DNA from: Lysinibacillus halotolerans
GTDB taxonomy: Bacteria; Bacillota; Bacilli; Bacillales_A; Planococcaceae
NCBI RefSeq assembly: GCF_003711845.1
Contig: NZ_RHLQ01000018.1
Coordinates: 1-64,000 of the forward strand
Length of the DNA stretch: 64,000 nucleotides
Reading direction: 5' to 3'
In this document: piece by piece, positions 26,677 through 37,466 of the stretch
How the letters are laid out: the number at the start of each line of letters is the position of its first letter
How positions within the stretch are numbered: position 1 is the first letter of the stretch
Translations under genes and position numbers: made by a program
Notes under the pieces: generated by a model
Databases searched by the model: none
The model's input: the letters and a program-made list of their open reading frames with translations, nothing else
Told to the model about the DNA's origin: nothing

Positions 26677-27855
26677 ATGATAGCAACTGAAAAGTATGTA
26701 CAACGTAGATTTTGGATTTTGGTAGCAATTGTATCAATTTCAGGTTTCTCACAAGGTATGCTATTACCACTTATTTCGGTTATTTTTGAAAGCGATGGTG
26801 TATCATCCGCTCTTAATGGTTTAAATGCTACAGGGCTATACATAGGAACGCTATTAATATCACCATTTGTCGAAAAGCCACTACGTAAATTTGGTTATAA
26901 ACCGATTATTATTATTGGTGGAGCTGTTGTTTTTGTTTCTTTATTTCTCTTTCCTTTATGGCAAAATGTGATGTTTTGGTTTATTTTACGAATGTTAATC
27001 GGTATCGGAGACCATTGTTTACATTTTGCTACTCAAACATGGCTTACAAGCACATCACCAGCTGAAAGTATCGGAAAAACGATGTCCATTTATGGATTAT
27101 CCTTTGGCGTAGGATTTGCGGTAGGACCGTTAATGGTGAACTTAATAAAAATATCTGAAACGTTCCCATTTATTTTGTCATCTGTACTTTGTTTAATTGC
27201 TTGGTCTTTTGTTTTCTTTGTTCACAATGAAAAACCAGAAGCATTAACAGGGGATAGTAAGGAAGTGAAAAGTTTCCATCGATATAAATTATCATTCAAA
27301 TATGCATGGATAGCATTTTTACCGCCTTTCGTATATGGCGTATTAGAAACTTCTTTAAATTCTCTATTCCCAGTTTATGCTTTAAGAAAAGAATTTAACG
27401 TTTCTATGGTATCAATAATATTAGCTGCCTTTTCAATAGGTGGTATACTTACTCAAGTACCAATAGGAATATTGGGCGATAAAATAGGTCGAAGAAAAAT
27501 TATATTAATTACCTTTTTAGGTGGGACTTTATTTTTCGGAATTGGAAGTTTGTTTGAGCATTCTGAGTTCGTTATAGCGGCGGTATTTTTACTAGCTGGT
27601 ATGTTCTTAGGATCTATGTTCTCTCTAGGAATAACATACATGGCGGAACTAACGCCGAAAGCTCTATTGCCAACGGGGAATTTATTATGCGGTATTTTCT
27701 TTAGTGTCGGCAGTTTAGTAGGGCCAACTGTTGGTGGATTATATCTACAATTTATCCATAACTTTAGTTTCCTATTATTTATATCAGCTATTTTGTTTGC
27801 TATGTTTCTTATCGTATTAATCTTTGGAAAACAAATGAAACAAGTAGCAAATTAA
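26677..27855 (+). CDS. MFS transporter (YfkF-like)
   Basis: 392-residue, 12-helix major facilitator protein, probably a drug or metabolite exporter. Helix one carries GFSQGMLLPLISVIF; the conserved loop motif between helices 8 and 9 is visible as GDKIGRRK. GGAGGAAAA lies just before the ATG. In B. subtilis the related yfkF lies close to yfkH and yfkK, which fits this neighbourhood. Substrate unknown. A terminator and short Arg/Lys-rich frame lie upstream. Confidence 0.85.
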   Translation: MIATEKYVQRRFWILVAIVSISGFSQGMLLPLISVIFESDGVSSALNGLNATGLYIGTLLISPFVEKPLRKFGYKPIIIIGGAVVFVSLFLFPLWQNVMFWFILRMLIGIGDHCLHFATQTWLTSTSPAESIGKTMSIYGLSFGVGFAVGPLMVNLIKISETFPFILSSVLCLIAWSFVFFVHNEKPEALTGDSKEVKSFHRYKLSFKYAWIAFLPPFVYGVLETSLNSLFPVYALRKEFNVSMVSIILAAFSIGGILTQVPIGILGDKIGRRKIILITFLGGTLFFGIGSLFEHSEFVIAAVFLLAGMFLGSMFSLGITYMAELTPKALLPTGNLLCGIFFSVGSLVGPTVGGLYLQFIHNFSFLLFISAILFAMFLIVLIFGKQMKQVAN

Positions 27856-27929
27856 ATTGAAAGTAGAGAAGGGTACATGTCAGAAACAAACTGATATGTA
27901 TTCTTTTTGATTTGGAGAGTTTTCCTTTA

Positions 27930-27969
27930 AAAAAATAAGCTAACTCAATAATTCTGAGTTAGCTTATTT
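27930..27969. terminator. terminator between the MFS gene and nspC
   Basis: AATAAGCTAACTCA pairs with TGAGTTAGCTTATT across a nine-base or shorter loop; usable from both sides. Confidence 0.8.
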
Positions 27970-27976
27970 GTGCTTA

Positions 27977-29116
27977 TTAAGATAATCTATTTCGGTAGTC
28001 TTCATAACCAAACTGACGTACGACTTTTACGCCTTCATCTTCGTTATATAAACAAATGCTTGGTAAGTTTACACCATTGAACATATGGTTTTTCACCATT
28101 GTATAGTGAGCCATATCGGTAAATACTATTTTGTCACCAGCTTTTAATGGTTCGTCAAATGAGTAATCGCCAATTACGTCACCAGCTAGACATGTCATAC
28201 CACCTAGACGGTAAGTATACGGTTTGTCATTTGGTGTACTCGCGCCAATAATTTGGGGACGGTAAGGCATTTCTAATACGTCTGGCATATGACATGTAGC
28301 AGAAGTATCTAAAATGGCAATTTCCATTCCGTTTTTCACTACATCTAGGACAGTCGTTACTAAGTAACCAGTATTTAAAGCAATTGCTTCTCCTGGTTCT
28401 AAAATAACTTTCACGTCATATTTTTCTTGCATGTAGTTAATTAATGATACAAGTTTGTCAACATCGTAATCTTCTCGGGTAATATGATGACCACCGCCGA
28501 AGTTAATCCATTTCATTTGATGTAAATATTCACCGTATTTTTCTTCGAAGTGTACTAAAATACGCTCCAATACGTCTGAACCTTGTTCACACATCGCGTG
28601 GAAGTGGATACCTTCAACGCCGTCTAATTGATCTGGACGGAATGAATCAACAGGTATTCCAAGACGAGAATTGATATAACATGGGTCATAAAGTGGTGTT
28701 TCAACTTCAGAGTAACCAGGATTTACACGTAAACCGATCGAAACGTGCTTGTCCAAACTTTGTACTTTTTCTTTATACTTGTTTAATTGGTCAAAGGAGT
28801 TGAACACGATATGATCCACATATTTTAAATATTCATCAATTTCATGTTCTGCATAAGCTGGTGCATAGGCATGTACTTCTTTTCCGAATTCTTCATAACC
28901 TAGGCGGGCTTCAAATAAAGAACTTGATGTAATACCTTTTAAATATTGACGCACCATTGGGAAAGTAGAAAACATGGAGAACCCTTTTAGTGCTAGTAAA
29001 ATATCACAACCTGTACGATCTTGTACAGATTTTAATATTTCTAAGTTACGTAATAGCAGGCGCTCGTCCACAACATAACTTGGAGACGGCGCTGTATTCC
29101 AATCAATTGTCTTCAT
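27977..29116 (-). CDS. nspC: carboxynorspermidine/carboxyspermidine decarboxylase
   Basis: PLP enzyme releasing CO2 from carboxynorspermidine or carboxyspermidine, the last step of the alternative polyamine pathway. The PLP lysine is K44 (LALKGFSMFS); HFHAMCEQ, WINFGGGHH, LEPGEAI and the catalytic TSATCHMPDV Cys motif are present. The 379 residues match NspC rather than lysine or ornithine decarboxylases. Its start abuts the stop of the upstream dehydrogenase gene, so the two form a translationally linked pair. Confidence 0.93.
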   Translation of the reverse strand: MKTIDWNTAPSPSYVVDERLLLRNLEILKSVQDRTGCDILLALKGFSMFSTFPMVRQYLKGITSSSLFEARLGYEEFGKEVHAYAPAYAEHEIDEYLKYVDHIVFNSFDQLNKYKEKVQSLDKHVSIGLRVNPGYSEVETPLYDPCYINSRLGIPVDSFRPDQLDGVEGIHFHAMCEQGSDVLERILVHFEEKYGEYLHQMKWINFGGGHHITREDYDVDKLVSLINYMQEKYDVKVILEPGEAIALNTGYLVTTVLDVVKNGMEIAILDTSATCHMPDVLEMPYRPQIIGASTPNDKPYTYRLGGMTCLAGDVIGDYSFDEPLKAGDKIVFTDMAHYTMVKNHMFNGVNLPSICLYNEDEGVKVVRQFGYEDYRNRLS

Positions 29117-30343
29117 TTACTTCGCCTCTTCTTTATCAAGGCTAAGGTCCACTAATTCTGGGTTATGGCTTTCTTGCCATGGTAAGCCCCATTTATTTAA
29201 AGCTTCCATGAATGGATCTGGATTGAATTCTTCCACGTTCCATACACCTGGTTTTTGCCATTCGCCATTCATCACTAACATTGCACCAATCATTGCAGGT
29301 ACACCTGTTGTGTAAGAGATAGCTTGACTACCTACTTCACGGTAACATTCTTCGTGGTCACAAACGTTATATACATAGTAAGTTTTTTCTTTACCATCTT
29401 TTATTCCACGGAAGATACAACCGATATTTGTTTTACCTTTTGTACGAGGTCCAAGGGATGCTGGATCTGGTAAAACAGCTTTTAAGAATTGAAGTGGTTG
29501 AATCATTTGACCTTCAAATTCGATTGGTTCAATAGATGTCATTCCTACGTTTTCTAAAACTCGTAAGTGAGTTAAATATTTTTCAGAGAATGTCATCCAG
29601 AAACGAATTTGTTTAATGCCTTTAATATTTTTTGCTAAAGATTCTAATTCTTCATGGTATAGAAGGTACATATCTTTAGGTCCAATTTCAGGGAAGTTAT
29701 AAACTTCTTTAAACTCTAAAGGTTCAGTTTCTACCCATTTGCCTTCTTTCCAGTAACGACCGTTCGCAGTAATTTCGCGAATGTTGATTTCTGGGTTGAA
29801 GTTTGTTGCGAAAGGATAACCGTGGTCACCAGCATTCGCATCTAAAATATCGATGTAATGAATTTCATCGAAGTGATGTTTTAGAGCGTAAGCAGAGAAT
29901 ACGCCAGTTACACCTGGATCGAATCCACTACCTAATAAAGCTGTAAGACCAGCTTTTTCGAATTTTTCTTTGTAAGCCCATTGCCATTTATATTCAAATT
30001 TAGCTGTTTCAGGTGGCTCATAGTTTGCAGTATCAACATAGTGCACACCTGTCTCTAAACATGCATCCATAATTGTTAAGTCTTGATATGGTAAAGCAAC
30101 GTTAATTACCACATCTGGTTTAAATCCATTGATTAATTCAACAAGTTCGTTAACATTATCCGCATCAACTTGTGCAGTGTGGATAATTGTTTTACCGCCG
30201 TCTAATTTTTCCTTTAAAGCGTCGCATTTTGACTTAGTTCGACTAGCGATCATAATCTCCTCGAACACTTCTGAATTTTGTACACATTTGTGTACGACTA
30301 CGCTAGCTACACCGCCAGCTCCAATAATCAATGCTTTACCCAA
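29117..30343 (-). CDS. carboxynorspermidine/carboxyspermidine dehydrogenase (saccharopine dehydrogenase family)
   Basis: Condenses a diamine with aspartate semialdehyde and reduces the product to the carboxy-triamine, upstream of NspC. The N-terminal NAD(P) fold is seen in KALIIGAGGVASVVVHKC; further family features are NVALPYQDLTIMDACLETGVHYVDTANYEP and GSGFDPGVTGVFSAY. Length is 408 residues. The start is TTG 30343, with GGGGGTT about ten bases upstream. The pathway makes spermidine from putrescine, or norspermidine from diaminopropane; the sequence does not say which. Confidence 0.9.
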   Translation of the reverse strand: MGKALIIGAGGVASVVVHKCVQNSEVFEEIMIASRTKSKCDALKEKLDGGKTIIHTAQVDADNVNELVELINGFKPDVVINVALPYQDLTIMDACLETGVHYVDTANYEPPETAKFEYKWQWAYKEKFEKAGLTALLGSGFDPGVTGVFSAYALKHHFDEIHYIDILDANAGDHGYPFATNFNPEINIREITANGRYWKEGKWVETEPLEFKEVYNFPEIGPKDMYLLYHEELESLAKNIKGIKQIRFWMTFSEKYLTHLRVLENVGMTSIEPIEFEGQMIQPLQFLKAVLPDPASLGPRTKGKTNIGCIFRGIKDGKEKTYYVYNVCDHEECYREVGSQAISYTTGVPAMIGAMLVMNGEWQKPGVWNVEEFNPDPFMEALNKWGLPWQESHNPELVDLSLDKEEAK

Positions 30344-30643
30344 TTCTTTATAACCCCCAAATATTTTATTTTTTTAAAACAAAACGATTATACACAATAA
30401 TGTTGAGGGTATCAAATAAAATTAGGTTTCAGTTGTTTATTTCATTGTAGAAAGATAAAGGATATTGGAGAATTTTAACTAGTTTTGAAGAATATTATCC
30501 TAAAGATGAAACTATTTAATGTATAATAGAGTCAAGTTTTTAAAGAATTTTACTCATATTCTTTCAAATATAATAGTTCGTTTGAGCAATAAAGATTGGA
30601 CAATCCTTCAAAATTTATTTGTTACGACAACGAATAAATAAAT

Positions 30644-30684
30644 TTGTCTAAGCGTAATTATGAGTTAAAATGATAGCGTTTCCA
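30644..30684 (+). promoter_or_regulatory. glpFK promoter with cre site
   Basis: TTGTCT (30644-30649) and TAAAAT (30666-30671) form a promoter with a 16-base spacer. TGATAGCGTTTCCA (30671-30684) matches the CcpA operator consensus TGWNANCGNTNWCA at all but one position and overlaps the start-site region, so glucose should repress glycerol uptake. Confidence 0.65.
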
Positions 30685-30710
30685 TTCATTTTTTTAGTTT
30701 GGAGTACAAA

Positions 30711-30766
30711 AGGGAAACACTTATTGCCCTTATACCTTTAAATAATAAAAGGTGTTTCCTTATTAT
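30711..30766 (+). promoter_or_regulatory. glpFK leader terminator, likely GlpP antitermination target
   Basis: GGAAACAC (30713-30720) pairs with GTGTTTCC (30752-30759) and is followed by a T-rich tract, between the promoter and glpF. B. subtilis glp leaders contain such a terminator, overcome by GlpP with glycerol 3-phosphate. No glpP is in this window. Confidence 0.65.
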
Positions 30767-30790
30767 TTTAAAACAAAGGAGATGTTGAAG

Positions 30791-31603
30791 ATGTCACCGT
30801 TTTGGGGAGAAGTTTTAGGGACGATGATTTTAATTTTGTTTGGAGCAGGTGTTTGCGCGGGCGCTAATCTAACGAAGTCCTATGCAAAAGATGCCGGCTG
30901 GGTAGTCATTTCGATTGCTTGGGGGCTAGGTGTAACATTAGGGGTTTATGCCGTCGGAAGTATTAGTGGTGCCCATTTGAATCCGGCAGTAACAGTAGGT
31001 TTAGCATGGACGGGTGATTTTGCTTGGAATGATGTTCCACTATATATTCTTGGACAATTAATCGGAGCATTTTTAGGAGCATGTATTATTTTCCTTCAAT
31101 ATTTACCTCATTGGAAGGAAACGAAGGATCCAGGTGCAAAACTAGGCGTATTTTCTACTGGACCGGCTATACCTCATACGTTTTCCAATTTGTTAAGTGA
31201 AATTATTGGGACATTTGTATTGCTATTAGGTCTGCAATTTATCGGAGCGGGGCAATTTACAGAAGGGTTAAATCCAATTGCTGTAGGGCTTCTAATTGTT
31301 GCCATCGGTATGGCCTTTGGAGGTACTACAGGTTACGCTATTAATCCTGCCCGGGATTTAGGCCCACGTATCGCCCATGCAGTTCTTCCGATTGCTGGAA
31401 AAGGGTCTTCAAATTGGAAATATTCTTGGATACCAGTTGTTGGTCCACTGCTTGGTGGCTCTCTAGGTGCATTATTCCATAAAGCTGTATTTAATAATAC
31501 GATGACGACTGAATTTTGGATTGTATTAGTTGTGACAGTACTTGTTTTAGGTATTGCTTATTTTATGAGTCCAAGAAATTTAACAAGTAATGAAATGCTT
31601 TAA
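30791..31603 (+). CDS. glpF: glycerol uptake facilitator GlpF
   Basis: Aquaglyceroporin channel letting glycerol enter by diffusion. The 270 residues have six helices and the two pore NPA motifs, seen as HLNPAVT and INPARDLGPR. Start at ATG 30791, seven bases after AAAGGAGATG at 30775-30784; the frame from 30752 would start inside the leader hairpin. It is followed after 48 bases by glpK, the usual operon pair; glpD is not adjacent. Confidence 0.94.
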   Translation: MSPFWGEVLGTMILILFGAGVCAGANLTKSYAKDAGWVVISIAWGLGVTLGVYAVGSISGAHLNPAVTVGLAWTGDFAWNDVPLYILGQLIGAFLGACIIFLQYLPHWKETKDPGAKLGVFSTGPAIPHTFSNLLSEIIGTFVLLLGLQFIGAGQFTEGLNPIAVGLLIVAIGMAFGGTTGYAINPARDLGPRIAHAVLPIAGKGSSNWKYSWIPVVGPLLGGSLGALFHKAVFNNTMTTEFWIVLVVTVLVLGIAYFMSPRNLTSNEML

Positions 31604-31633
31604 AAGACAAACGAAGTTAAAAATGAACTATAG

Positions 31634-33142
<1,509 letters not shown>

Positions 33143-33173
33143 TTCTCGTTTTAGAAATTAAGCTAGATTATTT

Positions 33174-33226
33174 AGAGATCACTTAAACATACCTTTAAAG
33201 GTGGTGTTTTGTGATCTCTTTTTTAT
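33174..33226 (+). terminator. glpFK terminator
   Basis: AGAGATCAC (33174-33182) pairs with GTGATCTCT (33211-33219), extended inward by AACA/TGTT-type and ACCT/AGGT pairs, then T residues. Confidence 0.85.
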
Positions 33227-33283
33227 GGCCAGTGGAGGAGGCATAGATGCTTCCTCTTTTTTCACTTTGTTAAATTCGCTTTT

Positions 33284-33327
33284 TGTTCTATACATTATAG
33301 AACAGTTCTGTTATAATAAATATAGAA
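33284..33327 (+). promoter_or_regulatory. paired operator for the GntR-family repressor
   Basis: GTTCTATA-CAT-TATAGAAC (33284-33302) is a perfect palindrome. A second pair of half-sites, GTTCT (33304-33308) and ATAGAAC (33321-33327), brackets TATAAT at 33311-33316. This is a typical arrangement for autoregulation by a YtrA-type GntR protein. Confidence 0.65.
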
Positions 33328-33345
33328 CAGATTGGAGGGGAATTC

Positions 33346-33723
33346 GTGATCATTCGAATAGAAACAACTTCAGATGTCCCAATTTATACACAATTAACCA
33401 ATCAAATAATCGAAGGGATTGCCCGAGGGGACATTCAATATGGTGAATCGTTACCATCCGTACGAGCGTTTGCAGCAGACTTAGGCGTTAATATGCATAC
33501 GGTAAACAAAAGTTACCATGAGCTAGAAAAGAAAGGGATTATTAAAATTGTCCCTAAATCCGGTGCGATTATTTCGCCAGGTGAACATGTCACTAATGAA
33601 ACGAACGAAAGAATTCTTTCCGTAATAAAACCTATTATTGCTGAAGCACTCGTGCTAGGAGTAAAAAAAGAGGAAATTCAAAATATGATTTTTTCTATTA
33701 TGGAAGAAATGAAGGAAAGGTAA
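33346..33723 (+). CDS. GntR-family repressor, YtrA subfamily
   Basis: 125-residue DNA-binding protein with an N-terminal winged helix (PIYTQLTNQIIEGIARGDIQYGESLPSVRAFAADLGVNMHTVNKSYHELEKKG split across about residues 10-60) and only a short helical C-terminal part, as in YtrA-type regulators that normally control membrane-transport or stress genes beside them. Start GTG 33346 with GGAGGGG upstream. It leads a three-gene operon and probably binds the palindromes directly upstream. Confidence 0.9.
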   Translation: MIIRIETTSDVPIYTQLTNQIIEGIARGDIQYGESLPSVRAFAADLGVNMHTVNKSYHELEKKGIIKIVPKSGAIISPGEHVTNETNERILSVIKPIIAEALVLGVKKEEIQNMIFSIMEEMKER

Positions 33724-33736
33724 AGGAGGAAATAAC

Positions 33737-34837
33737 ATGGCGTTTTTAGTTTTTCTTATCATTACTTTATTTATAGCTGTCACTCAAATCGTTATTCCGT
33801 ATTTAGTTAAAAAGACGGTTATTTTTGGTGTGACAATACCTGAACAATATATGAACGATGGGGCAATTAAAAAGTTGAAAAAGCAATATGCTATTGCAGT
33901 TGCCCTTATATCCATTGTGTTACTAACAGGTTATTCAGTTTGGTCATTAACTACTGAACCACAGGAAGAACAAATGGCGATTATCGGTATGTTAATGGAA
34001 TTTGGAATTCTTCTCATTAGTTTATCTTTATATATTTACTATCATGGGAAAACGAAACAATTAAAAATTCAACATAAATGGGTAGAACATTTAAAACAAG
34101 TGAAAGTAACGGACTTATCCGTGCGAAAAGAAGATGAAATGTTACCGTGGTATATCTATTTATTACCCATCATTACGACGTTAGGTTTAATGAGTTATAC
34201 AATTTTTAACTATGATATTTTACCGCAACAAATACCGACCCATTGGGGACCAAGTGGGGAACCGGACGCTTTTACAGAAAAATCGCCTCTTTCAGCAATA
34301 CAACACACATTACTATTATTAATTATGCAATTAATGTTCTTAGGTGTTCATGTCGCGACGAAAAATTCTGGTATTAAGTTAAGTGCATCCAATTTAGCTG
34401 CATCTAAAAATCGTCAATTAACTTTAAGAAAATATTCAAGCTGGTTTCTGTTCTTCGTCATGTTAGCTTGCACTATATTAATGAGTTTTTATCAACTAAC
34501 AATGATTCATCCTGAATTTGCAGCAGGTAGTATAAAAATAATTTTACCTTTTGCTTTCTTATTTATTGTATTAGCTGGCTCACTTATTTTTGCATTAAAA
34601 GTAGGTCGCTCTGATAAGAAGATAGAAGGAACAATTGATGAGAAGATTATGGAAGTAGATGAAGATCAATATTGGAAAGGCGGTATGTTTTATTTCAATA
34701 AAAATGATCCATCCATTTTTGTAGAGAAACGTTTTGGAGTAGGATGGACTATCAACTTTGCTAATCCAGTGGGTTACTTAATTGTTTTTGTACCGTTAAT
34801 CATTATTATTATCATTTCTTTCGTTATGGGAGGGTGA
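33737..34837 (+). CDS. DUF1648/DUF5808 multi-pass membrane protein
   Basis: 366 residues with about eight helices. The segment around PQQIPTHWGPSGEPDAF is the typical DUF1648 signature also found at the N-terminus of SdpI-type immunity proteins; the late DQYWKGGMFYFNKNDPSIFVEKRFGVGWTINFANP is the DUF5808 signature. Such proteins often sit beside YtrA-type GntR repressors. RBS AAAGGAGG. A role in membrane stress or bacteriocin tolerance is inference only. It overlaps or abuts the next gene. Confidence 0.85.
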   Translation: MAFLVFLIITLFIAVTQIVIPYLVKKTVIFGVTIPEQYMNDGAIKKLKKQYAIAVALISIVLLTGYSVWSLTTEPQEEQMAIIGMLMEFGILLISLSLYIYYHGKTKQLKIQHKWVEHLKQVKVTDLSVRKEDEMLPWYIYLLPIITTLGLMSYTIFNYDILPQQIPTHWGPSGEPDAFTEKSPLSAIQHTLLLLIMQLMFLGVHVATKNSGIKLSASNLAASKNRQLTLRKYSSWFLFFVMLACTILMSFYQLTMIHPEFAAGSIKIILPFAFLFIVLAGSLIFALKVGRSDKKIEGTIDEKIMEVDEDQYWKGGMFYFNKNDPSIFVEKRFGVGWTINFANPVGYLIVFVPLIIIIIISFVMGG

Positions 34838-34848
34838 GGTGCCGTTTC

Positions 34849-35640
34849 TTGAAAAAAGTAGATTTAAAAATTTCATTAATATTAGCATTTATCTGCTTAA
34901 TTGGTGGGTTCTTTTTAGTACCATACCAGTTAGAAATGTTGCAAAATACTTCTTCGGATCAATACGATTCGTTAATTAAAACAATCCCAATCCCTATTTA
35001 TATTTTATCGATGATAAGTTCGTTGCAAATTGCTATTTTTTCATTTGTTTTATCTTTTATCGGGATAAAACTAGCGAGGAAAGTAGGATTTAAGTTAAAT
35101 ATTTTCGATTCGTATTTCAGTAAAGAAAAAACGAAGATAGATTTGAAAAGTACTTTAATGGCAGTGGGCTTTGGCGTAATTACAGCCTTTGTTTTAGTTG
35201 GGGCAGATCAATTTTATTTTCAACATAATATTGAAGCTATTGGTAAAGGGCAAGCTGAAACTTCAGTGATAGGTTTACTTGCGGGAATTTTCTATGGCGG
35301 GGTGTTCGAAGAAATTATGCTAAGGTTGTTCTTCATGAGCTTATTAGTATGGCTTATGATGAAACTCTTTAGACGCAATCAGCAAAGCTTATCAAATTCT
35401 TTCTTTTGGATTGCTATTGTAATTGCTTCATTATTATTTGCAGCTGGCCATTTACCTGCAACGGTTATGGTATTTGGGGATTTAACAGTAGAATTAATTA
35501 TAAGATGTTTCTTGCTAAATGGCATTGGCGGTATATTCTTCGGGTATCTTTATTGGAAAAAGGGATTCGAGTATGCAGTGTTAGCCCATATGTTTACACA
35601 CATTGCATTACAGCTGTTGTTTATTCCACTATTGTCATGA
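34849..35640 (+). CDS. CPBP-family intramembrane metalloprotease
   Basis: Abi/CAAX-type membrane protease of 263 residues with about seven helices. The conserved glutamate-arginine motif is FEEIMLRLFF, followed by LLFAAGHLPA and VLAHMFTHIA, giving the expected Glu and His metal ligands. Start at TTG 34849, about seven bases after GGGTGAGGTG; the GTG at 34834 lies inside that site. The operon with a GntR repressor and DUF1648 protein suggests a role in responding to membrane-active compounds, not shown directly. Confidence 0.87.
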   Translation: MKKVDLKISLILAFICLIGGFFLVPYQLEMLQNTSSDQYDSLIKTIPIPIYILSMISSLQIAIFSFVLSFIGIKLARKVGFKLNIFDSYFSKEKTKIDLKSTLMAVGFGVITAFVLVGADQFYFQHNIEAIGKGQAETSVIGLLAGIFYGGVFEEIMLRLFFMSLLVWLMMKLFRRNQQSLSNSFFWIAIVIASLLFAAGHLPATVMVFGDLTVELIIRCFLLNGIGGIFFGYLYWKKGFEYAVLAHMFTHIALQLLFIPLLS

Positions 35641-35667
35641 TAGTTGCATGAACTGTCTTTAAATAGG

Positions 35668-35699
35668 AAAAAGAGATGACTAGGTCACCTCTTTTTTAA
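35668..35699 (+). terminator. terminator of the GntR operon
   Basis: AAAAAGAG-TGAC pairs with GTCA-CTCTTTTT (35668-35680 with 35684-35697) and ends in T residues. Confidence 0.75.
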
Positions 35700-35837
35700 T
35701 TAATTCTTTTAAAACCACGTGCTCTGCACGTGTGAAAATATACTTTTAGAGTGGTATTAGAAATGGAAATAAAAACTCCTATTGATATAATGAAAATAGC
35801 CGTCAAACCAAATTCAAATCGAGAAGAGTTTTACTCA

Positions 35838-35897
35838 ATGTCGAGCGACAATAGTCTATCACACACAAGATGGAATTGGAAGTATCACATAGTTTTT
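35838..35897 (+). pseudogene. N-terminal stub of an IS200/IS605-type transposase (tnpA)
   Basis: From ATG 35838 the frame reads MSSDNSLSHTRWNWKYHIVF, which matches the well-known start of IS200-type TnpA proteins (SLSHTKWNCKYHIVF, normally followed by a PKYRR motif). After about 20 codons it changes abruptly to an ATT repeat and runs into the 3' flank of rlmCD, so the rest of the element is gone. A palindrome CACGTG-CTCTG-CACGTG at about 35716-35733 may be the remnant left-end hairpin. Confidence 0.7.
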
Positions 35898-35910
35898 ATT
35901 ATTATTATTA

Positions 35911-37287
35911 TTACTTTTTCAATGTTAATTTCGCTACGATTTCAACCCTTGCCGTTTGAGGAAACATATCTACTGGTTGAATGTAGTCCACGTTATAAAA
36001 CTTCGTTAATTCCTGTAAGTCTTTAGCAAAGGTGGACGGATTACAAGAAGTATAGACAAATCGTTTCGGTTTAATTTTCAATACGGTTTTGATGAAGCTT
36101 GGTGCAAGACCAGTCCGGGGTGGATCGACAGTAATTACGTCAGGGATAAATCCATCCCGTTTCCATTTTGCCAACCATTCCTCTGCTGTACCTGTATAAT
36201 AGCGAACATGTTTATATCCGTGATTTCTTGCATTTTTCTTAGCATCAACAATACTTTCAGGAACAACATCCATACCGCGGACTTCCTTTGCTTTAGGTGC
36301 TAGCCATAACCCAATTGTCCCAACCCCACAATAAGCATCTACTACTTTTTCCTTTCCAGTTAACTGGGCAGCTTTTTTAATTTCATCATATAAATGAACC
36401 GTCTGCTCAGGATTAAGTTGAAAGAAAGCGCGGGACGATAAGTCGAAGGCAAGTTCTCCTAAATTTTCATGAATCGTTTCTTTACCATATAAACTAATCG
36501 TTTCATCTCCAAAAATAAGGGAAGTTTTTTCTCGATTTATATTTTGGGTAATCGAAACGATACTCGGATCGATTTTTAATATGCGCTCGATTAACTCTTT
36601 CTTATGAGGTATATCTTTTCGTGTCGTCACTAAACAAACTTGGGTTTCGCCTGTTTGAACAGCTGTGCGAACGACAATTGTGCGAACTAATCCGTCCAAC
36701 GATTTCCCATCGTAAATGGAGATATTTAGCTTTTGTAATATTTTTCGAGTCCCTACAGTGATTTTGGACGTTAGGGGATGTTGAACAGCACAATCATTAA
36801 TATTTAATAATTTATTTGTCCCTTCAATATATAAACCTGCATAAACCCGTTTCCCTTCTTTTCTTACTTGGAAGGAACTTTTATTTCGATAATGCCAAGG
36901 GGTGTCCATCCCAAGGGTAGGGCGGATATCCGTCGTTTCAGCAATTGATTTAACGTACTTTTCTAATGCTTGTATGACCATATCCCGTTTTTCTTTAAGT
37001 TGCCCGCTATATGTTAAATGTTGCAGCTGACATCCTCCACATTCATTGTAAACAGGGCAGCTTGGCTCTTGGCGGTCTTTCGATACTTTACGGATGTTTA
37101 AAATTTCCGCTTCAGCAAAATTTCGCTGTACTTTTGAAACTTTTACAGTTACTTCTTCTCCAGGTAATGCACCTTTTACGAATACTACATTTCGTTTATA
37201 AAAGCCGACCCCTTCACCATTAATACCTAATCTTTTAATCGTTAAAGGAAATTTTTGACCAATTTCCATTACTACATTTTCGCCCAA
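35911..37287 (-). CDS. rlmCD: 23S rRNA (uracil-C5) methyltransferase, RlmCD-type
   Basis: SAM-dependent enzyme that methylates U747 and/or U1939 of 23S rRNA. The 458 residues have an N-terminal TRAM domain (residues 1-65), a cluster motif [12 protein letters not shown], the SAM-binding [23 protein letters not shown] and the nucleophile motif [12 protein letters not shown]. In Bacillales one enzyme usually does both sites (YefA). Start TTG 37287, nine bases after AAAGGACG; ATG 37269 is an alternative with a weaker ribosome binding site. Confidence 0.92.
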   Translation of the reverse strand: MGENVVMEIGQKFPLTIKRLGINGEGVGFYKRNVVFVKGALPGEEVTVKVSKVQRNFAEAEILNIRKVSKDRQEPSCPVYNECGGCQLQHLTYSGQLKEKRDMVIQALEKYVKSIAETTDIRPTLGMDTPWHYRNKSSFQVRKEGKRVYAGLYIEGTNKLLNINDCAVQHPLTSKITVGTRKILQKLNISIYDGKSLDGLVRTIVVRTAVQTGETQVCLVTTRKDIPHKKELIERILKIDPSIVSITQNINREKTSLIFGDETISLYGKETIHENLGELAFDLSSRAFFQLNPEQTVHLYDEIKKAAQLTGKEKVVDAYCGVGTIGLWLAPKAKEVRGMDVVPESIVDAKKNARNHGYKHVRYYTGTAEEWLAKWKRDGFIPDVITVDPPRTGLAPSFIKTVLKIKPKRFVYTSCNPSTFAKDLQELTKFYNVDYIQPVDMFPQTARVEIVAKLTLKK

Positions 37288-37466
37288 AAGCGTTCACGTC
37301 CTTTATTTTGTTCATTTAACCATTATATCGAAGCACTATTTGAAAGCAAATGAATAAATTCTTCCTTTAAGTAAAAATCTATAGAGATACGTTTAGTGTT
37401 ATTTTAAAATAAGTTATTAGCAATTATTTTGAAATCGTGTTATTCTTATTTCAATTAAATAAATTA

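Noticed and set aside
35751-36026. 91-codon open frame upstream of rlmCD as a real gene
   Set aside because: It fuses a transposase stub to DNA antisense to the rlmCD end; no ribosome binding site. The stub itself is kept as a pseudogene.
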